Below, one piece after another: positions 25,437 to 33,227 of a stretch of DNA of 64,000 nt. A program made the position numbers and the translations under genes. The stretch lies in assembly GCF_036378875.1 (NCBI RefSeq), contig NZ_DASUVO010000081.1, positions 124,001-188,000 of the forward strand, in the 5' to 3' direction. The notes under the pieces were generated by a model. The model was not told where the DNA came from, searched no databases, and worked only from the letters and a program-made list of their open reading frames with translations. The stretch's first letter is position 1, and each line of letters starts with the position of its first letter. Source of the stretch: Actinophytocola sp036378875 (GTDB lineage Bacteria > Actinomycetota > Actinomycetes > Mycobacteriales > Pseudonocardiaceae).

Positions 25437-26507
25437 GTGACGCGGATCGTGTCCTGGGCGGTGTACGGGATCGTGCTGCTGGCCGGGCTCTACTACGCCC
25501 TCACCGGGCTCGGCCCGGCCGACCCGGTGCGGCTCGGCGGTTTCGTCGCCGGGATCGCCGCCCTGTTCGTGCTTGAGGCGGTCGAGGCACGCATGCCGGT
25601 CATCCTCCTGGTCGCGCGGCTCGCGCTGTACGTCGCGGTCGCCGCGCTCGACGAGTCCGGGTTGTCGCGGGTGCTGTTCGTGCTCGTGCCGTTCGCCGCG
25701 TACCTGACCTTCGGACGTGCGGTGGGTCTCGTGCTCGGCGCGGTGTGCCTCGTGGCGCTGGCCGGTGGCTTCGCGGTGTGGGTGCCCGACTGGTACCGGG
25801 ACGTCAACTACGTCTCCGACGTGCTCATGTTCGGTTTGGGGCTGGTGCTGGCGCTCGCCATGGCGGACGTGGCCGTACGGGAACGGCGGGCCGCCGAACG
25901 GATCGCCGACCTAACCGCCGTGGCCGAACGCAACCGCCTGGCCCGCGACATCCACGACAGCCTCGGCCACCACCTGACCGCGATCTCGATACAGCTGGAG
26001 AAGGCGGCCGCGTTCGCCGACCGGGACTCGACGGTCGCCGGGCAGGCGCTGACCGACGCGCGGCGCTCGGTCGGTCGGGCGCTGGCCGACGTACGCGCCT
26101 CGGTCGGCACGCTGCGTGCGGAACCGGTACGCCTGGTCGACGCGCTCACCGAGCTCGCCGCCGAGGCACGGGCCACGCTCGCGGTCGACGGCGAGGAGCG
26201 GCATGTCGACGCGGCAACGGTCACGGCGCTGTACCGGGCCGCGCAGGAGGCGATCACCAACGCGCACCGCCACGGCAAGGCCGGCCAGGTCACCGTGTCC
26301 GTTGCGTTCGGCGCGGCCGACACCAGGCTGGTGGTCACCGACGACGGCCGCGGTTTCGACGCCGCCGAGCCGCCGGCCGGCTACGGGCTGCTCGGACTGC
26401 GTGAACGGGCCGCGCTGCTCGGCGGCACGGTGACGGTCGACAGCCGACCCGGCGCCGGCACCCGGGTCGCGGTGTCCGTGCCGACAACAGGGGGTGTGCC
26501 GTCGTGA
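25437..26507 (+). CDS. Two-component sensor histidine kinase, NarL/DesK type
   Basis: 356 residues, GTG start. Four or five membrane segments (residues 1-145) without a large extracellular sensor, then HisKA_3: AERNRLARDIHDSLGHHLTA with phospho-accepting H173, followed by an HATPase_c domain with EAITNAHRHGKAGQ (N box), VTDDGRGFD (G1) and GYGLLGLRERAALLGG. The stop overlaps the response-regulator start. The compact membrane sensor suggests it detects membrane state or a small lipophilic signal. The divergent membrane protein gene is a candidate target. Confidence 0.9.
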   Translation: MTRIVSWAVYGIVLLAGLYYALTGLGPADPVRLGGFVAGIAALFVLEAVEARMPVILLVARLALYVAVAALDESGLSRVLFVLVPFAAYLTFGRAVGLVLGAVCLVALAGGFAVWVPDWYRDVNYVSDVLMFGLGLVLALAMADVAVRERRAAERIADLTAVAERNRLARDIHDSLGHHLTAISIQLEKAAAFADRDSTVAGQALTDARRSVGRALADVRASVGTLRAEPVRLVDALTELAAEARATLAVDGEERHVDAATVTALYRAAQEAITNAHRHGKAGQVTVSVAFGAADTRLVVTDDGRGFDAAEPPAGYGLLGLRERAALLGGTVTVDSRPGAGTRVAVSVPTTGGVPS

Positions 26508-27142
26508 CCCCCGTTGTGTCGGTGCTCGTCGTGGACGACCAAAGACTCGTGCGGGAGGGCATCGCGTCGTTGCTCGACATCCAGCCCGGGATCTCGGTGG
26601 TCGGCACGGCGGCCACCGGCAGGGAGGCCGTCGAACAGGTGTTGGCGCTCACCCCGGACGTGGTGCTGATGGACGTGCGGATGCCGGAGATGGACGGCGT
26701 CGAGGCGGTCGCCGTCCTGCGTCGCCGCGCACCGGGCTGCCGGGTGGTGATGCTGACGACCTTCGACGACGAGGAGTACGTCGTGCAGGCGTTGCGTGCC
26801 GGCGCCGCGGGCTACCTGCTCAAGGACCTGCCCGCGGCGGAACTGGCCGAGGCGGTCCGGCTCGCGCACGCCGGCGTGACACAGCTCGACGACGCGGCGG
26901 CCCGGCACGTGGCGGCCGCCCTGTCCACCCACCCCGCACCGGCCCCCGCGGACGCGTTGACCAGCCGCGAGACCGAGGTGCTGCGCCTCATCGCGGCCGG
27001 CGCCACCAACCGGGAGATCGCCGCCCGGCTGTTCCTCAGCGAAGGCACCGTGAAGAACCACATCTCCCGCATCCTCGGCCGCCTCGGCCTGCGGGACCGC
27101 ACCCAGGCCGCGATCTACGCCCGCGACCGCGGCCTGCTCTAG
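26504..27142 (+). CDS. LuxR/NarL-family response regulator
   Basis: 212 residues, GTG start overlapping the kinase stop. Receiver domain with VLVVDDQ acidic pair and phospho-acceptor D57 in DVVLMDVRMPEMDG, conserved Thr in MLTTFDDEEYV and Lys in LLKDLPAAEL. C-terminal GerE-type helix-turn-helix (TSRETEVLRLIAAGATNREI, LFLSEGTVKNHISRIL). Partner of the kinase before it. Its last bases meet the stop of the convergent YjbR-like gene. Confidence 0.92.
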   Translation: MTPVVSVLVVDDQRLVREGIASLLDIQPGISVVGTAATGREAVEQVLALTPDVVLMDVRMPEMDGVEAVAVLRRRAPGCRVVMLTTFDDEEYVVQALRAGAAGYLLKDLPAAELAEAVRLAHAGVTQLDDAAARHVAAALSTHPAPAPADALTSRETEVLRLIAAGATNREIAARLFLSEGTVKNHISRILGRLGLRDRTQAAIYARDRGLL

Positions 27143-27495
27143 CGCCGCCGCAGCGGGTTCGCCTCCACCAGTTGTTCCGGCGCGGTCAGGCGCCACGCCT
27201 CGTAGACCAGTTCGGTCAGCTCGTCCGCGTCGATCCGCTGCAGGTAGACCACGACCCAACCGAAGCCGCCCGCGGTGAACTGGACCTCGAAGACGTCAGG
27301 GCGTTCGGACACCAGCGCCAGCTGCTCGGACAGGGTCTGCTTCAGTCCGACGGTCTTCGTGCGGGGCCAGTAGTAGCCGAACCGCTTGCCGCCCACGCTG
27401 AACGACGTGTAGTCCCGCGCCTGTGCCCGCGTCACCTCGGCGAGCTTGTCCACCATCCGCAAGAACTGTCTGTCCGGCACACTCACGTGGCTCAT
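27139..27495 (-). CDS. MmcQ/YjbR-family protein
   Basis: 118 residues from ATG 27495. The order VTRAQARDYTSFSVGGKRFGYYWP, VGLKQTL, DVFEVQFTAGGFGWVVVYLQRID is typical of the MmcQ/YjbR (CyaY-like DNA-binding-type fold) family. The exact role in actinomycetes is unsettled. It stands alone, divergent from the PRPP-synthetase gene and touching the response-regulator end (four-base overlap). Confidence 0.75.
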   Translation of the reverse strand: MSHVSVPDRQFLRMVDKLAEVTRAQARDYTSFSVGGKRFGYYWPRTKTVGLKQTLSEQLALVSERPDVFEVQFTAGGFGWVVVYLQRIDADELTELVYEAWRLTAPEQLVEANPLRRR

Positions 27496-27557
27496 TCTGG
27501 CAGGCGACCCGGCGACCCGTGCCGCTACTCTCGGCACCCCGAAGCAAAGGAGAGGCA

Positions 27558-28523
27558 GTGCGGGAGATCGCCGTTTTCAGTGGTAGCGCGCATCCGGAAC
27601 TGGCGGCGGAGATCTGCCAGCACCTGGAGGTGCCGCTGCGGCCGGTGCGGGTGACGCGCTTCGCCAACGACTGCCTCGAGGTCCAGCTGCAGGCGAACTG
27701 TCGAGAGCGGGACGTGTTCCTCATCCAACCGCTCGTCACGCCCGTCCAGGAGAACCTGGTGGAGCTGCTGCTCATGCTCGACGCCGCGCGTGGGGCGTCG
27801 GCCGCGCGCACCACCGTGGTGCTGCCGCACTACGCCTACGCCCGATCGGACAAAAAGGACGCGCCACGCATCTCGATCGGTGGGCGGCTGGTCGCCGACC
27901 TGCTCGTCACGGCCGGCGCGAGCCGGGTGCTCGCCATGACGCTGCACTCGCCGCAGGTACACGGTTTCTTCAGCGTGCCCGTCGACCACCTGCACGCCCT
28001 GCGGGAACTCGCCGCCTACTTCAGGCGCTACGACCTGTCGAACACCGTCGTCGTGTCGCCGGACCTCGGCAACGCCAAGACCGCGTCGCACTTCGCGCGG
28101 CTGCTCGGGGTGCCGGTGGCGGCCGGGGCCAAGCAGCGGTTCAGCGACGACCGCGTGGAGATCACCTCGATCATCGGGGAGGTGACCGGCCGCGACGTCA
28201 TCGTGCTCGACGACGAGATCGCCAGGGGGAGCACGGTGCTGGAACTGCTGTCGAAGCTGGGGGACCGGAACGTGCGGTCGATCCGGGTGGCGTGCACGCA
28301 CGGGTTGTTCGCCGCCGGAGCGCTCGGCCGGATCGGGGGCCGGGCAGACGTCACGGAAATCGTCTGCACCAACACCGTTCCGATGGCCGAGCGCTCCGAC
28401 AAGCTGACCGTTTTGTCTATCGCACCCGCGCTGGCCGAAGCCATGCGCCGCATTCACAACGGCGAATCGGTCAGCGCGTTGTTCGACGCGACTAGCGTTG
28501 CGGGTATGGGCGTTGTTGGTTGA
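27558..28523 (+). CDS. Ribose-phosphate diphosphokinase (PRPP synthetase) paralogue
   Basis: 321 residues from GTG 27558 with AAGGAG. It transfers pyrophosphate from ATP to ribose 5-phosphate. MREIAVFSGSAHPELAAEI, RFANDCLEVQLQANCRERDVFLIQP, YAYARSDKKDAPRISI and VVVSPDLGNAKTA are family hallmarks. The PRPP-binding loop reads VLDDEIARGSTVLELL, while housekeeping Prs proteins usually have DDxxDTGGT, so this is likely a second, divergent copy. No nucleotide or cell-wall genes surround it. The 3' end overlaps the convergent membrane gene by 32 bases. Confidence 0.83.
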   Translation: MREIAVFSGSAHPELAAEICQHLEVPLRPVRVTRFANDCLEVQLQANCRERDVFLIQPLVTPVQENLVELLLMLDAARGASAARTTVVLPHYAYARSDKKDAPRISIGGRLVADLLVTAGASRVLAMTLHSPQVHGFFSVPVDHLHALRELAAYFRRYDLSNTVVVSPDLGNAKTASHFARLLGVPVAAGAKQRFSDDRVEITSIIGEVTGRDVIVLDDEIARGSTVLELLSKLGDRNVRSIRVACTHGLFAAGALGRIGGRADVTEIVCTNTVPMAERSDKLTVLSIAPALAEAMRRIHNGESVSALFDATSVAGMGVVG

Positions 28524-28974
28524 CGATCGCGGTCGCGCTCTCACCGCTGTAGGCAGGGCTTTCCGTCGGCTCCGGCACGTTGGTGCCCTGTGCGCGCATG
28601 GCCGCCTCGTTGGCCACTCGGCGTGCCTCCCGCTCGTGGTTGACTTCCTCGAAGTTCTCGCGTTCGCGGATACGGGCCAGTGCGGACACCGCGATCCAGT
28701 GCGCGATACCGAGAACGATCAGGATGATGCCGAGCCGCAGGACGATGCCCTTGATCTCGGTGTCCGTGGGGAAGTCGATCGTGGAGAGCAGCGCCAAGAC
28801 ACCGAGCGTGCCGAGATGGAACAACACTGACACGAGCGTCGTCAGCGACTTGGCCGGTGCGTTGGGCGTGGCCTGCTGCAGGAAACGGCGGCCGTTGCGG
28901 TGGATGATCTGCCCGTCGAGCAGGACCAGCATGGTCCCGATGACGAGGAACGCCACATAGCTGTTGCTGTCCAT
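28492..28974 (-). CDS. Small membrane protein of unknown function, stress-type promoter
   Basis: 160 residues from ATG 28974. One N-terminal hydrophobic segment (AFLVIGTMLVLLDG), then IIHRNGRRFLQ, two further membrane helices (about residues 43-63 and 77-96) and a long charged tail (ARIRERENFEEVNHEREARR). I recognise no named family. A sigma-F/B-like promoter, GGTTT-N15-GGGTAA, lies about 40 bases upstream on the same strand, and a similar promoter drives the divergent small hydrophobic protein, suggesting general stress control. Confidence 0.65.
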   Translation of the reverse strand: MDSNSYVAFLVIGTMLVLLDGQIIHRNGRRFLQQATPNAPAKSLTTLVSVLFHLGTLGVLALLSTIDFPTDTEIKGIVLRLGIILIVLGIAHWIAVSALARIRERENFEEVNHEREARRVANEAAMRAQGTNVPEPTESPAYSGESATAIVNQQRPYPQR

Positions 28975-29014
28975 GGCTTATGCACCTTTTCCCGTCCGGT
29001 GTTCCGGACCGTGG

Positions 29015-29040
29015 TTACCCGTTTACGTTGGTGGAAAACC
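29015..29040 (-). promoter_or_regulatory. Sigma-F/B-like promoter for the 28492-28974 gene
   Basis: On the minus strand GGTTT (29040-29036), 15 bases, then GGGTAA (29020-29015). This fits the GGTTT-N15-17-GGGTA pattern of mycobacterial sigma F and the related stress sigma factors of other actinomycetes. It leaves a leader of about 35 bases before the start at 28974. Confidence 0.55.
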
Positions 29041-29053
29041 GCCCCCTCGTGGC

Positions 29054-29078
29054 GTTTCGTGTGTCTATTCCCCGGGTA
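29054..29078 (+). promoter_or_regulatory. Sigma-F/B-like promoter for the 29115-29285 gene
   Basis: GTTT (29054-29057), 16 bases, then GGGTA (29074-29078), pointing rightward. The downstream start is at 29115. It is the mirror partner of the promoter at 29015-29040; the two -35 boxes are only 13 bases apart, back to back. Confidence 0.55.
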
Positions 29079-29114
29079 ACACCATTTGCGGGCACACAAG
29101 AGAAAGGCACGTCA

Positions 29115-29285
29115 ATGCTTCCCCTGGTTCTGGTCCTGTTACTGATACTCGTCCTCTTCGGTGTCGGGTTCGCGGCAAAGGCACTCTGGATCGTGGCCGG
29201 CGTGCTGCTCGTGCTGTGGCTGCTCGGCTTCGTCATCCGCCGGCCTGCGGGCGGCGGGACCGGCGGACGTTGGTACCGCTGGTAG
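29115..29285 (+). CDS. Very small hydrophobic membrane protein
   Basis: 56 residues from ATG 29115 (AAAGG upstream). Two membrane helices (LPLVLVLLLILVLFGVGFAA and LWIVAGVLLVLWLLGFVI) and a Gly/Arg tail (GGGTGGRWYRW). Proteins of this kind are common stress-induced membrane peptides in actinomycetes. A sigma-F/B-like promoter precedes it and a stem-loop follows. Confidence 0.65.
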   Translation: MLPLVLVLLLILVLFGVGFAAKALWIVAGVLLVLWLLGFVIRRPAGGGTGGRWYRW

Positions 29286-29300
29286 CGGACGGGTTTGACA

Positions 29301-29331
29301 GGTGGCGGTCGGGCGAAGCCCGGCCGCCACC
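29301..29331 (+). terminator. Stem-loop terminator after the small hydrophobic gene
   Basis: GGTGGCGG (29301-29308) pairs with CCGCCACC (29324-29331), and CGGGC with GCCCG inside, around a GAA loop, with one T-G wobble. Sixteen bases after the stop at 29285. There is no real T-tract, as is usual for high-GC actinomycete terminators. Confidence 0.65.
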
Positions 29332-29399
29332 GCCATGTTTGGCGACCGGCTTCCGGGGGCACCCTGCGAGTGATTGTGTAGCCGAGGGGAGGGCAAACG

Positions 29400-30029
29400 A
29401 TGCGGACCGAGGATCCGGAAGCCCGGGCCACCGCTCACCAACTGGTCCACTGTGTACTCGAAGCCGACTCGAGCAGGCTTACCGAGACGCTGGGCACGGT
29501 CGTCGACCATCCGACTGGTGAGCTGCGCCCGTACGTCCGGGAGGTCGTCGCCGAGCTGATCAACGTCGCCACCGCGGCCGTGCGGCACACCGCCGGCCGG
29601 TTCGAGGGCAATGCGGCCTTCGCGGTGGACCTGCGCGACGACGACAACGACCGAGTCGGCATCGACGAGCTGGACCCACCGGTCCGCGCCACGATCCGGG
29701 CGATGCTCGCCGAGCTGAACGGGAGCCCGGACGACGCGTCGTTCCAGCTCGACCTGGCCGTGCGCGGTGTCGACCGTCGCAGCGGCCTCGACACCGTTCG
29801 CCGAGCGCTCACCATGACGATCGGATTGCTGCACTGGAGTGAGCAGTCGGAGGGACTGGAAGAGATGGAGCACGACCCCTTCGCCGACGAGGCGGATGTG
29901 ATGGAGCAGCAGGCCGAGGTGGTGCCGGAGGACGAGGACATCCTCGGCCCGGTCGGCACACTCGAGGCAGACCCGGCGGACGTGCGGGAGCAACAGCGCG
30001 CGGTCCCGGAGGACGAAGCGGAGCGTTAG
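29400..30029 (+). CDS. Hypothetical protein with repeated acidic tail motif
   Basis: 209 residues from ATG 29400 with GGGAGG upstream. The first 150 residues look folded and helical. The tail carries two related acidic units, DEADVMEQQAEVVPEDED and EADPADVREQQRAVPEDE, about 32 residues apart. Such AD-x-x-EQ...VP-x-DE tails occur in several actinobacterial proteins of unknown role. It stands alone and converges with the AAC(2')-like gene, two bases between stops. Confidence 0.65.
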   Translation: MRTEDPEARATAHQLVHCVLEADSSRLTETLGTVVDHPTGELRPYVREVVAELINVATAAVRHTAGRFEGNAAFAVDLRDDDNDRVGIDELDPPVRATIRAMLAELNGSPDDASFQLDLAVRGVDRRSGLDTVRRALTMTIGLLHWSEQSEGLEEMEHDPFADEADVMEQQAEVVPEDEDILGPVGTLEADPADVREQQRAVPEDEAER

Positions 30030-30031
30030 AG

Positions 30032-30568
30032 CTACCAGACGTCGCCGTTTCGCCAGTCGCACGCGAGCCCGGCGGTGAGGTCCACCGGCACGACCGGCAG
30101 GACGAAGATCCCGCCGTCCTCGTCCTCCGTGCGGGTGAGGCCGTCCACGGCGACCACCGACGACGGCCCCTGCCACTGCTGCCAGCCGCGCGCCACGTAG
30201 AACGGGACGGCCATCTCCGACGAGGCCAGCGCACCGAGGTCGTAGGCCGCGCGGATGATGCGTTCCACCGGCGACATCACGAGCCCGCCGATCCCGTGGC
30301 GGCGTCGGTCGGGATGTACGGCGACGGCCTCGACGTAACCGGTGCGCAGCGCCGTGCCGCGATGCAGGAACTGACGCTGGACCACGCAGGCGTGTCCGAT
30401 CAGCTCAGCGCCCGCCCAGGCCGTGGCGTGCATGCCACCGAGTGCGTGCGCCCAGTCGTCCTCGTCGAAGTCGCCCTCGAACGCCGTTTCCAACAGGTCA
30501 CGGATCGCCGCGATGGTCACGGCATCGAGGTCGGCGGTATGTGCGACGCGTACGGTGGTCACGATCAT
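30032..30568 (-). CDS. Aminoglycoside 2'-N-acetyltransferase-like GNAT protein, AAC(2')-I family
   Basis: 178 residues. The sequence follows the mycobacterial AAC(2')-I enzymes closely: VRVAHTADLD, GDFDEDDWAHALGGMHATAW, HACVVQRQFLHRGTALRTGYVEAVAV, then PDRRRHGIGG (acetyl-CoA loop), YDLGALASSE, FYVARGWQQWQGPSSV, TRTEDEDGGIFVLPV and the C-terminal CDWRNGDVW. The family transfers acetyl from acetyl-CoA to the 2'-amine of aminoglycosides and may act on cell-wall amines in the host. The ATG at 30568 overlaps the Nudix stop; an ATG at 30574 is the alternative. Resistance in vivo cannot be judged from sequence. Confidence 0.85.
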   Translation of the reverse strand: MIVTTVRVAHTADLDAVTIAAIRDLLETAFEGDFDEDDWAHALGGMHATAWAGAELIGHACVVQRQFLHRGTALRTGYVEAVAVHPDRRRHGIGGLVMSPVERIIRAAYDLGALASSEMAVPFYVARGWQQWQGPSSVVAVDGLTRTEDEDGGIFVLPVVPVDLTAGLACDWRNGDVW

Positions 30569-31071
30569 GACCATATCTCGAAGGGCTCGTCGATTCGCTC
30601 GCCGGCGAGGAACGCGGGCAGCAACTCGGGCAACCGGCCCGGGTAGCAGCGCTCGGTTGTCGCGGCCAGGTCCGCCGCCGGCCACCAGCGGGCGGACAGG
30701 TAGGCGTCGAGCTCGTAGTCGAGCTGGCCACTCACGGTGATCGCCGGCGCCACGCCCGCCACCGGGGCCGTGACCACCACCTCGTCCTGGACGCGGCGAC
30801 GGCCGCGGCTCAGGAAGGTGGCCGTCCTCGACCAGTTCGGGGGGCCGATGCCCGTGGCCGTCAGGCCGGTTTCCTCACGCAGCTCGCGGACGGCGGCGTC
30901 CACGTAGGACTCGCCGTCGTCGATCCCGCCGCCGGGCAGCTCCCACCACAGGCCGAACTCCGGGTGTTCCGGGGAACGTGTGTGGAACAGGAGAATCTGG
31001 CCATGCTCGTCGAGCACCACCAGCCGAACGGCCGCACGGCGTTCGACCGGCAGGTCGTCGGGGAGGTCCAC
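30565..31071 (-). CDS. Nudix hydrolase
   Basis: 168 residues from GTG 31071, which shares a base with the TAG of the upstream gene; a longer in-frame start would overlap that gene. The Nudix box is visible as GGGIDDGESYVDAAVRELRE then ETG (GX5EX7REUXEEXGU pattern). VRLVVLDEHGQILLFH and WWELPGG precede it. Members hydrolyse nucleoside diphosphates linked to another moiety, such as damaged nucleotides. It forms a three-gene unit with the FMN-type protein before it and the AAC(2')-like gene after it. Confidence 0.85.
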   Translation of the reverse strand: MDLPDDLPVERRAAVRLVVLDEHGQILLFHTRSPEHPEFGLWWELPGGGIDDGESYVDAAVRELREETGLTATGIGPPNWSRTATFLSRGRRRVQDEVVVTAPVAGVAPAITVSGQLDYELDAYLSARWWPAADLAATTERCYPGRLPELLPAFLAGERIDEPFEIWS

Positions 31072-31532
31072 TAACCGGACTCGCCGGCGCGGCGTATCAG
31101 CGCGGTGCGGGTGGTGGCCCACCGCTCGTTCTCGGCGATCTCCTTGGTGGCGTGGAAGTCCATGGGCCGCAAGGGAATGCCGAGCGAGTCACGCTTGTAG
31201 TACACGAGATGGCAGGTATAGACGGTGAAGTGGTCGTGCTCCTCGGTGTCGTGCACGCGCAGCTTGGCGTAGTGCGCGGCCGCCCCGTCCGCCGCGATCA
31301 GGGTCGCCACCCCGTTGCGGTCGAGGTTGGCCCGCGCGTTGGCGCTCACGATCGCGACGAGCAGCGCGCCGCGGTCGTCGGTGGCGAGCAGCTCGGCGTT
31401 GCAGAGCAACATGACGTGCGGGAACCCGTCCGCGTCCACCGTCACGAAGGGGAATGCCTGCTCGTCCCGGTCCGGTGCGGGCCAGGTCGCCAGCAGGAGC
31501 GCGAGCTCGACGGGTACGCTGATGACGTCCAC
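31071..31532 (-). CDS. Pyridoxamine 5'-phosphate oxidase-like FMN split-barrel protein
   Basis: 153 residues from GTG 31532. The pattern LATWPAPDRDEQAFPFVTVDADGFPHVMLL, LLVAIVSANARANLDRNGVATLIAA (in shorter blocks PFVTVDADGFPHVML and VATLIAADGAAAHYAKL) is typical of the flavin-reductase-like split-barrel fold that binds FMN or F420. Substrate unknown. First gene of a three-gene minus-strand unit with Nudix and AAC(2')-like genes. Confidence 0.65.
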   Translation of the reverse strand: MDVISVPVELALLLATWPAPDRDEQAFPFVTVDADGFPHVMLLCNAELLATDDRGALLVAIVSANARANLDRNGVATLIAADGAAAHYAKLRVHDTEEHDHFTVYTCHLVYYKRDSLGIPLRPMDFHATKEIAENERWATTRTALIRRAGESG

Positions 31533-31628
31533 AAGGGAACTCTAGCGGGCGCTGTGCCAGCGACTGATTTTCCCGGTCCGTAAGTTAGAAAGTTTCAATC
31601 TGTCGGCACAATGAGTTATCGTGGTGCG

Positions 31629-32720
31629 ATGCTGCGTCGTCGGGTGCTCATGGCGCTGCTCGGTGTGGCGCTCGCCGGGGGTGGGGCCACAGCCGCGGAC
31701 AACCAGGACGCGGTCGCTGTGGCACGGCAGGCGGCCGGCCAGCGCATCATCTACTCGTACCCAGGACTCGTCCCGCCGGAGAGCCTGTTCGCCCGCATTC
31801 GCGCGGGGGAGGCGGCCGGGGTCATCTTCTTCGGTGAGAACGTCTCGAGCCCCACGCAGATCCGCGGTGTGGTGCAACAACTCCGAGCCGCGGCGGCACA
31901 GAGCCCCAATCCGAGGCCGCTGTTGTTGATGACCGACCAGGAGGGCGGCATGGTCCGCCGCCTGCCCGGCGAGCCTGCCTTGTCCCACAAGGACATCGGG
32001 TCGTCGGCCAACCCGGCGGACGCCGCGACGGCCGCCGGCAGGGCAGCGGGGGAGAACCTCGCCGGGGTCGGCATGAACGTCAACCTCGCGCCGGTGCTGG
32101 ACGTGTTCCACGCGCCAGGCGATCTGATGGACCAGTTCGAGCGGTCGTTCAGCGCCACCGCGTCGGTGGTCGGCGACCTCGGCGCGCGTTACGTCACCGC
32201 GCAGCAGGCCACGGGTGTCGCGGCCACCGTGAAGCACTTTCCGGGGCTGGGCAAGGCGAACGCGACCGACAACACCGACATCCGGCCGGTCACGCTGACC
32301 GTGCCGCTTTCGACGTTGCGGAGCGTCGACGAGGCGCCGTACCAGCGGTCGATCGCGGCGGGCGCGAAGCTCGTGATGCTCTCGTGGGCCACCTACCCGG
32401 CGCTCGACCCGGCGCGCCCGGCGGGGCTGTCCGCGACCGTCGTGCAGCAGGAACTGCGCTCCCGCAACGGTTTCACCGGTGTGACGATCACCGACGCGCT
32501 GGAGGCCAACGCCCTGCGGGACTACGGCTCCGCCGGCGACCGCGCCGTGCTCGCCGCCACGGCCGGCAACGACCTCATCCTCGCCTCGGCCCGAGACGTG
32601 ACCCAGGGCGACCAGGCGGCGGACGCCCTGGCCACCGCCCTCACCAACGGCACCCTCGACAGCGACGCCTTCGGCGCCTCACTGACCAGGATCAACACCC
32701 TACGCACCAGCCTCACCTGA
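31629..32720 (+). CDS. Secreted GH3 beta-N-acetylhexosaminidase-like protein (NagZ/LpqI type)
   Basis: 363 residues from ATG 31629; ATG 31611 is also possible. Signal peptide MLRRRVLMALLGVALAGGG then ATAADN, no lipobox cysteine. The GH3 barrel shows GVIFFGENV, LLMTDQEGGMVRRLPG, MNVNLAPVLDV and the catalytic loop VKHFPGLGKANATDNTD, with GLG in place of the GHG of Gram-negative NagZ, as in secreted actinobacterial members. The nucleophile is probably the Asp in TITDALEANAL. It likely trims GlcNAc from wall muropeptides outside the cell. A triple tandem repeat follows directly. Confidence 0.85.
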   Translation: MLRRRVLMALLGVALAGGGATAADNQDAVAVARQAAGQRIIYSYPGLVPPESLFARIRAGEAAGVIFFGENVSSPTQIRGVVQQLRAAAAQSPNPRPLLLMTDQEGGMVRRLPGEPALSHKDIGSSANPADAATAAGRAAGENLAGVGMNVNLAPVLDVFHAPGDLMDQFERSFSATASVVGDLGARYVTAQQATGVAATVKHFPGLGKANATDNTDIRPVTLTVPLSTLRSVDEAPYQRSIAAGAKLVMLSWATYPALDPARPAGLSATVVQQELRSRNGFTGVTITDALEANALRDYGSAGDRAVLAATAGNDLILASARDVTQGDQAADALATALTNGTLDSDAFGASLTRINTLRTSLT

Positions 32721-32724
32721 CCAA

Positions 32725-32812
32725 CCCCCGCGAGTCTCGCGTTCAGCCCCCGCGAGTCTCGCGTTCGGCCCCCGCGAGTCTCGCGTTCGGCCCCTGCGAG
32801 TTGCGTTTTCGT
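32725..32812 (+). repeat. 22-bp tandem repeat, three copies plus a decayed fourth
   Basis: The unit CCCCCGCGAGTCTCGCGTTC plus two bases starts at 32725, 32747 and 32769 with only one base change, and a degenerate fourth at 32791. Each unit contains the dyad GCGAG-T-CTCGC. It starts five bases after the GH3 stop at 32720. It could act in transcription end or be a variable-number locus. Confidence 0.8.
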
Positions 32813-33002
32813 GAACGCTCGCCTGCGCCCGGATCGGCGCGAGGAAGGCGTCCTTCACCGCATTGCCCGGCCTGGGCGGATCCGCTGGGCGCCTCGTTCT
32901 CGGTGGTAGCTGAGTCGGGTTCATCCTGATGCTTCATCTACTTCCCCCAAGGCTGCGACCAAAAAGCTCCTATGAACTATATAGATGTCCGATTTTGTTG
33001 AA

Positions 33003-33098
33003 GGGCAGCAGCGGGCGAGGTGGGGCGGGCGGGCAGCGGCGGGCGGCTGGGCAGGCAGGGCAGGGGCGGAGCGGGCAGGGGCGGGGCGGGCAGGGTAA
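33003..33098 (+). repeat. G-rich low-complexity tract
   Basis: Irregular repeats of GGGC and GCAGGG (for example GGGGCGGGCGGGCAGCGG and GGCAGGGGCGGAGCGGG) over 96 bases, almost all G on the plus strand with C between. Many runs of three or more G separated by short loops could form G-quadruplexes. Copy number may be unreliable in assembly. Confidence 0.6.
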
Positions 33099-33157
33099 GA
33101 GCGAGGCTCTGCTTGTGTCGGCAAGCTGGCTCTGCTCGCGGCCGGCGAGCCGGCACG

Positions 33158-33176
33158 GTCCTCGCACCGCGAGGAC
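33158..33176. terminator. 8-bp hairpin
   Basis: GTCCTCGC (33158-33165), loop ACC, GCGAGGAC (33169-33176). Perfect stem without a T-tract, between converging genes. It may work with the palindrome at 33194-33227 as a two-part terminator. Confidence 0.4.
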
Positions 33177-33193
33177 AACGAACGGCTTGGCCA

Positions 33194-33227
33194 TGGGATG
33201 TCCATCGACAGGTCGACGGACATCCCA
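33194..33227. terminator. 34-bp near-perfect palindrome, possible bidirectional terminator
   Basis: TGGGATGTCC, one mismatch, TCGAC, two-base centre, GTCGA, mismatch, GGACATCCCA. Fifteen of sixteen pairs match. It is 45 bases before the stop of the minus-strand CMD-like gene and about 475 bases after the GH3 stop. A bidirectional terminator fits its place; a protein-binding or recombination site is the alternative. Confidence 0.45.

Noticed and set aside
32725..32812. CRISPR array
   Set aside because: The units are adjacent 22-bp tandem copies with no unique spacers and no cas genes are present.
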